Source: Acanthosoma haemorrhoidale (taxonomy: Eukaryota > Arthropoda > Insecta > Hemiptera > Acanthosomatidae). Taken from it: DNA of 64,000 nucleotides. The notes below the pieces were generated by a model, which made no database searches, had not been told where the DNA came from, and saw nothing but the letters and a program-made list of their open reading frames with translations. The stretch lies in assembly GCA_930367205.1 (NCBI GenBank), contig OV884014.1:113317153-113381152 (forward strand). Reading direction: 5' to 3'. Made by a program: the position numbers and the translations under genes. Of this stretch, positions 11,501 to 23,852 are shown piece after piece (the first letter of the stretch is position 1; each line of letters begins with the position of its first letter).

Positions 11501-11872
11501 ATAAAACTGGCCCGTGGCCACTGTGGCGTAGTGTGTCCTACGTTTCGCCGTTGTTTTTTCCTAGCGTTCCATTCTACGTCGCATTGAGTAATATTATGAT
11601 CCGGCCGATTTCAGTACGTTTACTCATAATAATGAATTAGCTTTTTTCAATTAAATTCGTTTATCGAAATGGCGAAATATGAGGTCGAGATGTTGTAAAA
11701 AATCAATTGAAGTATTCAAGAATGAAAAAACTCCAAAAAGAGACACCTGCATTTTAACAGTCAGACTTTGTGAAAATTATATTTTTAAATAATCCATATA
11801 TTCTGAATTCATGACGTTACGCCACCAATCAACGTTTTGCCTGTTCATGCATCCTCAAAACTGTGTATAATA

Positions 11873-12604
11873 CGGAGGGATCCAAAAAAATGTATCCACT
11901 GTTTAAAAGTCCATAACTTGGAAACTAATGGACGGAGTTGTCTCATATTTGGTAGTGTAATAGTTTGTAGTTCCGGCAATCGCCATACAAGTACATTTGA
12001 TAAAAGGAAGTCTGTTTTAAAGTGGTATTTTAAGTACGAAACCATTGGCTTGATTGGGCCATTCTTCTTTGACGGCACAGTTACCGGTGAGGTGTACCGT
12101 CAGAAGCTTCAAACATCCATTTTACCTGCCATCCAAGACTTGTATGTAGATGGAAGATATTACTTTAACAAGATGGTGCCCCAGCCCACTACCACAATCG
12201 TGTTAGGGCTTATCTCGACGAAAATCTACCAGGAAGATAGATAGGCCGTAGAGGTGATGTAGAGTATCCACCACGTTCCCCAGACTTAACTCCTCTGGAC
12301 TTTTACCTGCGGGGAACACTGAAGGACGTCGTTTATCGACAAAAGCCACGCACATTGGATGAACTTCGAGAATCCATCATTCATGTGCAAATATCCAACT
12401 GAACACGTTGCAGTCAGTAGTTCATGCTGCAGTTCGGTGGCATCGTTTGTGTGTGGATGTTAATGGCGACCATTTCGAACACCTACAGTGATATCTTTAA
12501 GTTGGACTTTAAGCTACACTTTCACCAAAAATGAGACAACTCCGTCAATTAGTTTGCAAGTTATGGACTGTTAACCAGTGGATACATTTTTTTGGACCCC
12601 TCTG
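11873..12604 (+). mobile_element. Tc1/mariner element with ~82-bp TIRs, internally deleted
   Basis: Both ends carry long inverted repeats (about 11873-11955 and 12522-12604). The left arm runs CGGAGGGATCCAAAAAAATG and the right arm reads the same way in complement with about 10% differences. Each end is flanked by TA (11871-11872 and 12605-12606), the target duplication of the Tc1/mariner superfamily. At 732 bp it is about half an autonomous length. The interior holds only the C-terminal half of a transposase. Confidence 0.85.
12043..12500 (+). pseudogene. Tc1/mariner-type transposase, C-terminal remnant
   Basis: The frame contains GLIGPFFFDGTVTGEVY and QTSILPAIQDL, the stretch that normally precedes the second catalytic aspartate. 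At about 12170 a one-base shift moves the expected QDGAPP motif into another frame (the nucleotides ...AAGATGGTGCCCCAGCCC show it). Further on, after additional shifts, come EYPPRSPDLTPLDFYL-type codons (12260-12310) carrying the third catalytic region. This resembles the transposases with long TIRs common in Hemiptera and other insects. The N-terminal helix-turn-helix half is absent, so no activity is possible. Confidence 0.7.
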
Positions 12605-13527
12605 TATATTTAAATTTGTTATTTTACCCATTCATTGTTGTTTATCAAATCGATAACTTTTACATGACGAATAAAAAAAATTTGAATGACTGGATGCAGT
12701 AATGATAGTTTTTTTATACATTGTAAGAAACTATTCTATATACAATAATGAATAAACAGTGCAATGGATTTTTAAATATGGTACTAATCCTGAAGTCCTG
12801 AAGTTGCTTGAATAGGTGAAACATCGACTGTTGATGCAACCTCATGAATAAAAGATTATTGAAACTCAATAGCATTATAGAATAGTTAAATTTTCACACG
12901 ATGCTAATATTGATGCATTTTAGATAAGAAACACGAAGAATTTTGTGAATAGTTTCTTATGAGACAAGTCCTGCGAGTATTCCCCGTTGTTCCTATGGTT
13001 TTTTATTTCGTTATTTTTGCCTGGTAAAAAAAAGTACGATTTATTTTATGACTGATATAACAAAGAGAAAAAAACAATACATCAACTATGACCAATTGAG
13101 CAGCCTGTTGTTGACTATATAGCAGACACACCGGCGAACAAGTTTAAAAATGGTGCCTCAACCTTCGAACTCGGCCGTAACCTTTGCAGCCCACTTATAC
13201 TGGACGTCTCGTAGGCTATTGAATCTTGTCACTATCCTAAATTACGAAAATCAAATAAGGAAAGCATAGGAGAATATTGCGGAATAGTCAATTGAAAAAA
13301 CTCAAAATTGGAGCCTTACGTTTCCCCCTCTGATGAAATAAAGGAAAAATGCACACAGAGGCTATACTTATGAACATTTGGTGTTTGATGTGCAAAAAGT
13401 TTATCGGTCGGCTATAACTTCGTGAAATTTATTAATGAGACCTGAAACAAGATACGACTCAAGAAAAGCGTACCAGAACAGATAGTACGTGTAAAATGAG
13501 TGTATATATAGATTCATTAATTTGTAT
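12605..13527. other. No recognised feature
   Basis: AT-rich DNA with no frame or repeat that I can support. Confidence 0.5.
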
Positions 13528-14112
13528 ACCTAATCCTTTCAATCAAAAGTCCTGAGAACAATAGTAAATGTCCCTTATTACGTCAGCAACAAAACCCTTC
13601 ATAACGATCTTAATATACCTTACATTCTCGAACTTATCCCTTCCAAGTTCATGAAATTCCATAGTAACCATTCCAACCACCCTAATCCCCTAGCACAATC
13701 ATTGCACTGCACCACTCATCCCTATAATCCTCCTAGGAGAATGAAGCGGCAGTGGCCTAGTGACCTATAAATACGTGACAGTGGGAGTCCTGGCAATGGC
13801 CAGTTTCTCCAATCATGTCCTGAGCATCTGTGGCTCTCGCGCTCTTGGTCAGCGTCCTATGGCTCGTATCCGGTGACGCGGCTGACGGAGGAGCATGAGG
13901 GACTTCGCAAGACTCCGCTTTCTCTTTCCCGTGCGAGCATCCACAACCATTTGGATTTGGGAGGTTTCTAGGCTGTTTGTAAATACTTTATGATTGAGTT
14001 AGTGAATGAAAATTGTAAATATGGTATGAATGAAAACATTTATCCCAGTTATTTATCGCCCAATCAGGCAGATTGTAATTATATCATAATAAAGTTGTTA
14101 TTGGAATAAAAA
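13528..14112 (+). mobile_element. Jockey-like family A, 5'-truncated copy
   Basis: The coding part (to about 13769) gives SFQSKVLRTIVNVPYYVSNK, LHNDLNIPYILELIPSKF and PYNPPRRMKRQWP, then a stop. This is the C-terminal tail that follows the reverse transcriptase domain in Jockey-clade non-LTR retrotransposons. About 340 bp of 3' UTR follow, ending near TATCATAATAAAG. The rest of ORF2 is missing. It shares this layout with copies at 36300 (+) and 48112 (+), which keep the same 3' UTR, and differs from those at 23220, 33268 and 43789 (-), which lose it. Confidence 0.8.
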
Positions 14113-14453
14113 TAAATAAATTGTATTTATTATATATTAAAGAATAATAACTTCAATCTGTTAACACTTTAATCGTACGATGCGAGCGTGATTATAAATC
14201 CCCTCTTCCTTGAGCGACGCGACAGAGGGAAAGAAATTAAAAAAAAAAAATTCTTTCGGCATTGGGAATACAACGTAGGTTCTACCTTTTAGACGAAGTC
14301 ACAACGAAGTGATAAAATGGGTTATGCAACGCAGGAATAATTGAAAACCGAGCATGATAGTCTAGACGTTCGGACAAAGCATAAAAATAAAACAGATAAG
14401 AAACAATTTAGCAATCATGCGTTCTCGAGGATCAGTAAGGAAACAATCATATG

Positions 14454-14456
<3 letters not shown>

Positions 14457-14499
<43 letters not shown>
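14457..14499. repeat. (TA)n microsatellite
   Basis: About 21 uninterrupted TA repeats. The open frame running through it (poly Tyr-Ile) is not a gene. Confidence 0.95.
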
Positions 14500-14504
<5 letters not shown>

Positions 14505-14882
14505 TGTCAGCCAAAAGAAAACTAAATTATTAATTTTTGGATCTGGTCTATTTTTGAGGGAATCGATTTGAAATTTTACATTTTCAAGAATTTTAGTCCT
14601 GGTTGTAAGATGGTCTCAAAATGGAAGTGTGATTTGAACGGTTCACAGCTCAGTGGTGGAAAAGCATTAAATAATATTAACTTATCTTAGTAACGATAAT
14701 TATTTACATAATTTGTAATATCTGTTGTAACTTGAATTGTTTGGATGGTCCACTCCCATAAAATACCAATATAACTTTTCTAAAACAACTTCCAATAATT
14801 TATAGCTCATTTTATACGACAAATACAGCAGAATTTTAAATTATGACAATATTTCAAACGCCTGAAAAATAATAAAGTAAAT

Positions 14883-15371
14883 TTTTTTTTTGCTTTCATA
14901 GCCCCTTTAAATTTACAGATAATTATAGATCTTCAGGTGAATCTGTTTACAAATTATTTTGTATTTCCTGTAGCATTACTACATTATATACAGGTTTTGT
15001 TATTTTATAGAAATTATATGATGAATAAACAAGTATAATGATATACATTATACGTGACTGGACTAAACTGACTAATAAAGGTGATGGGGCTCACCTTTTT
15101 GATCAAACTTAAAACTAACTTACATACTATTTCTTAACCTAATTTTCCCCGAAAGTCTGTTGCCATCGATGCGGGAGGGGTGGTGGAGTCATAGTGTTAA
15201 CACTGGGTTGGTTAGGTGCTGCAACGAGTCCAAAAACTTAATGTGTCTCCGGCGGATGAACTCACCCACCGACGGTACACCAAGCAACGGGTGCAGGTCG
15301 GTGTTCTTGAACCTCTCGAGAGAGGTATGTCGGACCACTTTTTGCATGATCCCGTTCTGGAAATGTTTTAC
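14883..15371 (-). mobile_element. Jockey-like family B, 5'-truncated copy
   Basis: Read on the minus strand this carries the coding end of family B (QKVVRHTSLERF, then sequence corresponding to GEFI-x-R and NPVF/NTM motifs) and its 3' UTR. The UTR includes GGTGAGCCCCATCACCTTTA and CTGAAGATCTATAATTATC, and it ends in a poly-A represented by the T run at 14882-14891. The matching copies are at 30655, 58367 (+) and 59968 (-). Frameshifts and the missing upstream reverse transcriptase make it inactive. Confidence 0.75.
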
Positions 15372-17003
15372 AATTAAAATTTACTTCGTTATAGAATCAG
15401 CGAGAAGCTTTTTTGACAATTTGTTTAACAACAGTGACTAATTCTAGAAAAAACTGGGTGGTTCCATTTTGTAGCTCTGTGGCCGAACTACAAGACAATG
15501 ACATTTTTTAATGAATGGTTTCTTTTAAAACGAAATGCACTTTTATATAATATAAAAAAGAGCAAATATTATGACTTAAAATACATCCAACTATGCAAAC
15601 TCATCAGAACTGTCAAAAGTACTCTTAGTTCACTAACAATCCGCCAGGCTGTGTAGAGGTATACAACACTATGTCCAGTAGTAATTCACATGCTTCAGAA
15701 GGATAAAACACATGGTGTTCTATCCCTCTAAATGAAAGTGGACTTGGTGTTGTTTTAAAACATGCTATATCCGGTTCTAAATGGTTTTGGACATAGTGCT
15801 CTATTCCTCTAAGAAATATGAGAAAAGCTGATTTTAACTCTGTAATAAAGTCAACATGGAAAAAAATGGACATGTGTTGTATCCCTCCGAGGTACAGATA
15901 TATATATATATATATATGTAAGTTTGAACGTAACCACCAAACTTCGGCACATATGCGAGATGTCCCGACAGAGATCGCTACTATCAAAGGACGCTCCGAA
16001 CTGTAACCTCCTGAATACGGGTACGCTTGTTAAGACAATGGTCAACTCTAATTACCGACAATTGTATTGATTCAGGTTAGCTATAAGTTTTATTTAGTTA
16101 TTGTAATATTTGTAGCGCTTGCTAATGTGTACATATGTTTAATATTACAGTTCTAAACTACATCTGCAAGTGTTCGATTTATAACCTAAGAACCTCTTCC
16201 TCCTTTAAGTTTCTATATTAGAAACTTACATATACATATTATATAAGTTATCATTTCAGAAAAAAGATATGACCCGAAACAGTCGATTGAAATCATTTCG
16301 TCGAATAGCTGATTTTGTGGCCGTAGTATTATATATCTGTGGTATAGTAGATGTTTTTTGGGGGTTATGTCTTTTATTTGTTTTTCATGAGTGAGATTTT
16401 AATTCCAACCAGTTTCTCCGGTTGTAAAAAGGAGTGGAAAATACAACAGATGAGGATGTGGGAAGTCGAGTGAACGAAACTGATAGCCGGAAGGAAGAGC
16501 GTAAAAGATTAAATGATACGCCACGTCTATATCATTATTTTTTTAATAATATGTATGATGTTCTGAGTTTTTTAGCATATGGATATTATATAATTGAGAG
16601 TTATCTTATATCTCGATCTCTTCTCAAATTCATAAAATAGCCGACTTGGTCTGACGATGTGGAGAAGGGACCAAGGGGGGGGGGGGGGCTAGTTTAATTG
16701 TTGTTTTTTACGGGTTGATTTTCTCAACTTACTAGTAATAATTGGTTTCGTTCAAATTGGCAGGATCTAGTTACGACAAAGATTTTCTCACTGAGATTCT
16801 AAATTGTAATAGCTAATTTATGTTAGTGGAGAATAAATGCAGGATTACAGTTATTAGGGCTCAAGGAACACAAGTATTCCTTTCAATGGGAGGGATAGAA
16901 AACATCAATACTATGTAGGATAAGTTGAAACATTTATGATTGAAGTTGAATGAAGAAAGTGAAGTTGGATGATAAGAACCCGTGACTTTGTTTTCTGTTA
17001 AGA
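15372..17003. other. No gene; degenerate GAGG-ATA-CA-CA-ATG motifs and poly-G
   Basis: Between 15654 and 15893 a motif of the type GAGGNATANAACAC-ATGTCC appears four times, once on plus and three times on minus. It gives a 120-codon minus-strand frame repeating R/G-G-I-E/Q-H. A run of 14 G lies at 16675-16688 and a short TA tract at 15897-15917. I see no supportable gene. Confidence 0.4.
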
Positions 17004-17904
17004 TGACGGGCCCAGAATAGTCCCCAAGTCTCATAATTCAGTATCACACAAAGTATTAAAAAAGTAGGCACAAAATAATGAATTTTTTTATTGGCTAAAC
17101 AATAAAGTATAGACTAAATAGAAACTAAAATAACTGAGATTAGTAATTGTCGGGTACAGATGAGCAGTCCCCAAGGTAGGTAGGAGACGCCCATCGCGGG
17201 AAGGGTCGCTACATCATCTAGCCGCCGTCCGGCGAGCGCCAAGAAAGAGATAAGGCGGGTGGACCTATGGTCTTTCACCCTGGCCGCCGGCCTAGTCGGC
17301 AGGGCAGCCTAATTTGCTTTGATCTGACTCCATAAGATCTTTAGAAGGTGTGTGCCCCGACAAAGCACTATGTTCAGGAGAAGAGGAACAGGGTAGGTTT
17401 ATAGGTAGTTTATGTGATCTTGGAATGGCCACGAATTCACACTAAGTATCTAAGGGTAGGCGAAAACCATCCGGATCCCAAAGGCGAGTGTGAACCGGAG
17501 GGAAGCAGACTGGATCGCTGGGGGAGACACCACTAGGTAAAGTTTGTAGGGCCACGGCAACCGTCGTCCGCGAGGGAGAGGTCTCTCCCAAGGAGCTGCT
17601 AGTTTTAGCGAGACGAAGGCAGAGAATCCCACTAGGAGAGTGTGAGGTCTGACAACGCCGGACTACAACATAGCGAGGTTAGTAGAGAGAGATGCAGAGG
17701 TAGTTGAATTAGAAGACCATGGTTTAAGTAGAGCAGCAAGCGCCAGTGCAGAGAGAGAGAGTAGTGTTCTAATCGACGGTCCTGTTCGTTATGCCAACTT
17801 GGCCCAGTCTCACCGCTTATATAGGCAGGCCAGCCGTGGGGGGATGGGTCCCCACCTGTGGCTGTTTCCCCCACTAGCTTCTTCCCCCACTCTCTTTGAC
17901 GTCA
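17004..17904 (-). mobile_element. Probable solo LTR, minus orientation
   Basis: A 901-bp block, clearly more GC-rich than its surroundings, starts TGACG and ends CGTCA. It is flanked by TAAGA (16999-17003) and TAAGC (17905-17909), a possible 5-bp target duplication with one change. In minus orientation it has a TATATAAG box at about 17815-17825 and, near the opposite end, an AATAAA (about 17083-17090), the promoter-then-polyadenylation order of an LTR. No gag or pol lies beside it. The family is not identified and the boundaries are inferred. Confidence 0.5.
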
Positions 17905-18665
17905 TAAGCTCATATTAAAAATCATATTAAAAACATATGGAAACATGGATAGATATTTTCTGGTCCGAGAAGAGGGGAACTTATAATCATTCACAATTAA
18001 GAGGTGGCCACAACAGTAATAATAAATTGAGCTAGAAATATAAATATAAGTTGCGAGAAGAAAGACAAATTTCCACCAAGCAAAACACCAAAACCAGTTA
18101 TGACTGAAATAGGAAAATGACGTTTTAGACCCTGTGGCTCACTCTGCAAAACTTGACGAATTTCTATTGAGTTGGAATTTAATTAAAAATATTAAAACAG
18201 GTGCGATCTCACTAAATGATTGCGAACTACTCATTTCTGGCCAAATGCTATTTCAACAGAATTCATTTTTTATTCATAAAAAAAAAATGACAATCCTCCC
18301 TAATATGGCCATTGGAAATCTTCGTAAATGACATTCACATACAATGCCCATAAAATATATCATAAATGACATTCATACCTTAGATACAAAAATATGATTT
18401 AAGTTTGAAATTCCATAGAATTTAGTATCCCCAAAATTCCCAAGGGATATGTTCACTTTGTAATGCAGAACCAGAGTATTTCCCACATTTTTTTTTATCT
18501 ACCAATCTACCAAAGATGTTAATAAAAACTGGAGCAGCTCATGAACAGGTTGGGCCAAGTGCAAAGATGGTTCAGTGGATGGTCACACTGCACTGCGGTC
18601 TCGTGTGGTCAGCAGTAGGTGCTGCCTCTATAAAATAAATACCAACCCCAATAGTGGGGCAAAAA
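17905..18665. other. No recognised feature
   Basis: AT-rich. Short frames only. Confidence 0.5.
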
Positions 18666-18994
18666 GCCCATAAGTGGGATAACTAGCCCCCCTAGAGTTA
18701 ACCCCATAAGTGGGATAACTAGTCCCCCTAGAGTTAACCCCATAAGTGGGATAACTAGCCCCCCTAGAGTTAACCCCATAAGTGGGATAACTAGCCCCAC
18801 TAGAGTTAACCCCATAAGTGGGATAACTAGCCCCCCTAGAGTTAACCCCATAAGTGGGATAACTAGCCCCCCTAGAGCTAACCCCATAAGTGGGATAACT
18901 AGCCCCCCTAGAGTTAACCCCCATAAGTGGGATAACTAGCCCCCTAGAGTTAATCCCATAAGTGGGATAACTAGCCCCCCTAGAGTTAACCCCA
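18666..18994. repeat. 36-bp minisatellite, about 9 copies
   Basis: The unit CCCATAAGTGGGATAACTAG plus CCCCCCTAGAGTTAAC repeats nine times with rare substitutions and one or two indels. The period is divisible by three, so minus-strand frames show a 12-residue peptide repeat. With no start context or flanking coding sequence I read these as repeat artefacts. Confidence 0.95.
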
Positions 18995-20607
18995 TTCTCC
19001 TTGGTGAGTCGGAAATGGTCTTCTCAGCTAGAAGTCAGCATGTCAATCACTAGACTCCAGGGGCACTGGTCTTGAATTGTATACCCTACTCAAAATTGTA
19101 GACAATTTATTTTGTTTTAATACCAATTAGTCACACTTAATCATGATTGGTGAACATAATTGTTTTAATGCTGAATTATCTTCCTCTGATGCCTTGGCTG
19201 CTATCACGAATCGATTTAATTTCACTGAAAATATCATTTAATCGCTTGAGTACAATTTCGGCCAGCTTGTCAGGAGGTAAATTCGCCATGGCGGGGAAGG
19301 GGAAAAAAAATCCCAAAAAACCACTAAATAATAAATAACATAGACGATCCGGCCCGGAGGACCAAATAGTCTTTATCTTCTGATTGTTTCGACTAGTGGA
19401 AATTAGGATTATTGCATACACGAACATATGTTTAAGATAAAAAAAAAAAGAAATTTACAATTTTTAAATTTTCCGTTCATCTCATTGCCATAAAAAAAAA
19501 AAGAATAAAAAATCTTGCTGAAATACTCTCAAACAAAAATTAAGTTTAAACAAAACACTGAAGTCTCTTACTTCGAATTACCCTTCTAATCCAAACGTAT
19601 TTACTGACTATGGAGCCCAAACAGATGTTATATTTGATAATAATAATTTCAAATCCTCATTGCTTAAAGCATATATATATGTATTAAATCTCAGGGTACA
19701 TTGCAATCGATATTGTATTAGCTCTCATATTATGGCTATTGGAACAAGAGTATTTCAATAAGATTCATTAAATGGGAACAACGACAAAATTTTTTTAATT
19801 TAATGAATATGTTTTGGCCTATTGACCCAATAGTACCAAGAGTATAATACCAATAGTATAAAGAGGACTCTATTAAAAATAACTAAACAACAAAAAGAAT
19901 AAACAAATGACTTAAGTGCCAAACTTTAAATCAATTGCACTACCTTGTTTAACCCTAACGACACATGTGTACAGTGGTGACTATTGAATTTAAGACACAA
20001 ATAAAATACTTAAATTAAATTGTCTTGCGTCACGAAAAACATTCGTATACGAATAATTGATAACTCAATATTATAGGGAAATATTTGTTTTCTCGTCTCA
20101 AGTAGCTTATTAATTAATAAAATTCATTATTTTTCGTAGTATAAATATTACGTTGATATCAGCATCAATGACTTTTTGTGATTACAGTTTAAAAATAAAA
20201 TGAAACGAACTACACATTGTTAATTAGGAGGTTTAGATCTTTTATTTTATGCAAAAAAAAAAAAAAAATGTTTAAATCAATGCCATGACACCTGATGAAG
20301 TGTTAGGTGGACCGAAGACAAAAAATTATTTCGTAATAGTTGTCATGAGCTAATTTGGTAAGCATTAGGGCTTGTCACCTCTCCACCTTAAATTAGGCTT
20401 TACGAATAACTGGTTTTGCAACAATTTTATTCAAGTAGCTTGTAGTTTATCCTCACGAGGAGTCAACCCCTTGCAGACTTCATCGAGGAAAAAATTAGGT
20501 AGTCATGACACTACTGAAGATGAGGGATCTGTGGAAGTATTGGCTACGGGTGGAAGGGTACATTAACTCCGGAGTAGTGCCGCAATATCTGAACTACAAC
20601 ACCATGA
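18995..20607. other. No recognised feature
   Basis: AT-rich with poly-A runs. Nothing supportable on either strand. Confidence 0.5.
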
Positions 20608-22206
20608 GTTAAATAATCTTCGTAGAGGAGACTATTTTAAAGGAAAATAAAGAAAAGCTTTATTATGAAGTACAAGCAAAACACTGGTATATACAAATAT
20701 TAAGAGTTATGTTACTACATACTAAGTGGGATGTCTAGGCACAAGTTGGGTCTGGGGCTAAAGCTAAAACATATATGTATAAGAAAAGGATAAGATTCTG
20801 GGAAGTGGGGAGGTCTTGGAGGGATGCGGTTGCCTACTTAAAAATAACGGGAACCATCAGTGACTTCCGTGAAGTCACGAGGCAGGTATACAGTTCTGCT
20901 CAAGCCCCTTCTACTTTTAGCATTAGCATTATAATATTCTTAGCATTATAAAACTGTCCACATTTCTATATCACGTCATGCTTCTCTCTGGAAGTGTTTA
21001 GAGTGTAGAATGATACAGATCGTTACAAACAGCCCTATAACTAAAACCTAGAAGGGAAAATCCTGGGTAGAGTTGAGCCCTAGGTCAAATTGTATTATAA
21101 AATTTTAAAAATATAACATTCCTGCTTCATAAGAGAGGTGCAGGCCGCAGATAATGACAAACACTTAGTCAACGAAAACTGAACTGCTTTTGACGAACAG
21201 AACTTGCGGAGAACAGACAGTCCTATCTGCATATATGAATATAATTAATTTTAATTAGTTGATTTATAATGAGGGATTCCTACTGACTCATGCGTTATTA
21301 AATCGAATTACATATGATAATGTAAGTTATACAACCTTGTTGTAGTAACCGATACAACATCATATGAAGACGTAAGACCAAGCCGCAGTTTATATCTGGC
21401 CCCGGAAAGCCGTCTCAATTTTTTTTTTTTCGTCTTCAGGTTTTATGAACCGGATTCCCTTATCTTGTAACGTAGTGTACAATTTATAGGGAGGGAAACC
21501 GTCATGGAAAAAATCGTCACAATGAGGACACGAGAACGGCGACCTTTATGAGTGCCCATTAAGTGAGTGCTTTGCTTAAATTAAAACATATAAGTCGTTT
21601 GATCCGAATTATTGTAGCTGTATAATAGAATCTGAAGAAAAGAGCATGGAATGTTGATACTGATATAAATTAAAATAAAAACACAGAACAATAATGATGA
21701 ATTATAAATTGTTTGATTGGAGGGAGATAAGAAACTGGTAAAGTTTAGATTTAAAGATTGGGAGTGTTGATGAAAGACGTATAATCGTTGTGAATAGATT
21801 GGCAAGTCTGCAACCACAGATAATCAAATAACAGCGTAAAAATAGTGTAGGCAGTTACATTAATGCTTGCTTTATGTATAACATTTATAATCTTGCTAAC
21901 ATAATAAGAACAAACAGGATGGGCTTGAGCAGAACTGTATACCTGCCTCGTGACTTCACGGAAGTCACTGATGGTTCCCGTTATTTTTAAGTAAGCAACC
22001 GCATCCCTCCAAGACCTCCCTACTTCCCAGAATCTTATCCTTTTCTTATACATATATGTCTCAGCTTTAGCCCCAGACCTTAGACATCCCACCCAGTATG
22101 TAGTAACGTAACTCTTAATATTTGTATATATATATCAGTGTTTTTATTCTACTTCATAATAAAGCTTTTCTTTTAAAAGACACTCCTCTACAAAGATTAT
22201 TTAACT
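20608..22206. mobile_element. Element with ~300-bp TIRs, no transposase
   Basis: The arms 20608-20907 and 21919-22206 are reverse complements at roughly 95% or better by eye. They begin AGTTAAATAATCTTCGTAGA and include GGGAACCATCAGTGACTTCC near the inner end. The ~1-kb centre shows no transposase-like frame. A diverged single arm of the same family occurs at 11222-11500. No clear target duplication was found, so the superfamily is undetermined. It could be a long-TIR non-autonomous transposon or a fold-back element. Confidence 0.75.
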
Positions 22207-23219
22207 GGCCACATAATCGTCAAATAGGAAATTTCATTTTAAATCTGATTTTCGAAATTTCTGACTGTTTTAGTATCATGGTAAATCCAAAATATCGCCT
22301 CTATTATGGTAAAACCACTTTAAAGAACTATGTAGTGTAGCAGTGAAATAGGGTGAATTTTTAAAAGTCAACGAAAAATAAATGTTATTTTTAACCGTTA
22401 ACATTAACCCGCCTAAAATGTTTTTTCTAACAAAATATTTGCTCCCTAATCACAAATAAGATTTTCTGAATTCTGAACTTTTTTTTGTTTTTAATCGGGT
22501 CAGAATCATCATATACTTAGGAAGACATGACATTGATTCAATGAGTATTAAAGTTTATGGATGGAGCAACATGTGTCGAGCTTAAAAATGTCATAGCAAT
22601 GAAAAATAAAAGGTAACAGATGAGCTTACATATTTAAATGATAGTGTTTTTCTGTTATCGTAAAGATTATGAAAGGAAAACAGCCTATAGCAGTGAATTA
22701 AGCGGGAAAAAATTAGACGCTTTATTTTTTATTAAAACCGAAACTTCACACGAATCTTTCGATCAAGGACGTAATTACCAAACAACAACAACACGCACAA
22801 GGCTTTCCTAATTTCGGCATTTAGCAATGTCGGAAGATTCAGCACTGTATCTAATTAACATAACGGTTCTATGAATAAATTAACGATATATTAGATTTTT
22901 TTTGTTTTCCTGACGCCTGCGCCCTCAACTACACTCTACTGCCTCTCTTATAAACGAACACGATGCTTGCTCTGTTACTCCTGCATACTACTAATACATA
23001 CTTACAGACTAATTAGTGATTTCATTCGTAAGGAAGACATTTGCTAATGGCTCCCTCTGTATGTTCCTTCGACTTCGAAGTGAATCGGTGTACTGGAGAT
23101 GTCGTATTAAGTTCGATGCGAAAGACTGTTGCTATGGCACCGGGTCTAGAAACCTTCTCTGGTCCCGAAGTTAACATCATATACAAAGTAATCACGTATT
23201 TATAGCATGTCACGAGGCC
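22207..23219. other. No recognised feature
   Basis: No supportable coding or repeat signal. Confidence 0.5.
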
Positions 23220-23852
23220 ACTGACGTTTTAGTATCCGAGGAGGATTATAGGGATGAGTGGTGCAATGACTATGCTAGGGGATCAGGGTGGTTGTGGATA
23301 GGTTATTATGGAATTGTATGAATTCGGAAGGGGTGAGTTCAAGAATGTAGGGTATAATAAGATCATTGTGAAGGGTTTTGTTGCTGACGCAATAAGGGGC
23401 ATTTAATATTGTTCTCAGGACTTTCAGATGCGCTTGATGTTCGACTTTTTTGCTGTCCCCCATAGCTCTATTCCGTATGTACAGATTGGCTCAAGTATAA
23501 CTTTGTAGATTAGTAATTTATTTTCTATTGAGAGATGGGATGTCCTTTGAAGTAGTCTGTATAGTTGTCCAAAGCATCTGTTTAGTTCTTGTCTTTTTAG
23601 CCTCGTGTGTGTCTTTTGTCGAGATGGAAGCCCTAATACCGTACTGTATTGGATACAGGAAGAGGAATGGAATTTAAAAAAAACTTGTGGACACGACTTG
23701 CGGCAGAGGGTAAAGGTAATGTGGGAACATTTTGCTTCATTAACTTTGATTCGCCATTGGTTGCACCCATACTCGATGTCATCAAGGTGTTTTTGAAAGT
23801 TTTGGCATGCTATATCGGGGTTGGGTGAGATGACAGGACTGCAGTTTCATGT
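23220..23852 (-). mobile_element. Jockey-like family A copy with partial RT domain
   Basis: This copy reaches furthest upstream. On the minus strand, from about 23850, it reads TAVLSSHPNPDIACQNFQKH, DIEYGCNQWRIKVNEAKCSH and ITFTLCRKSC. This is the region just after the FADD-type catalytic motif of a Jockey reverse transcriptase. It continues through the S-N-T-V-R-Y block and the LHNDL-x-IPYILEL tail. Frameshifts and a small deletion break it several times. Shortly after the coding end it diverges from the 3' UTR kept by the plus-strand copies. The upstream RT core, endonuclease and ORF1 are absent. Confidence 0.8.

Noticed and set aside
15625..16045. Minus-strand frames of 64 and 120 codons
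   Set aside because: They run through a TA tract (poly Tyr-Ile) and degenerate repeats, with no family resemblance.
18609..18924. Two minus-strand frames with 12-residue repeats
   Set aside because: Product of the 36-bp minisatellite. No coding flank or start context.
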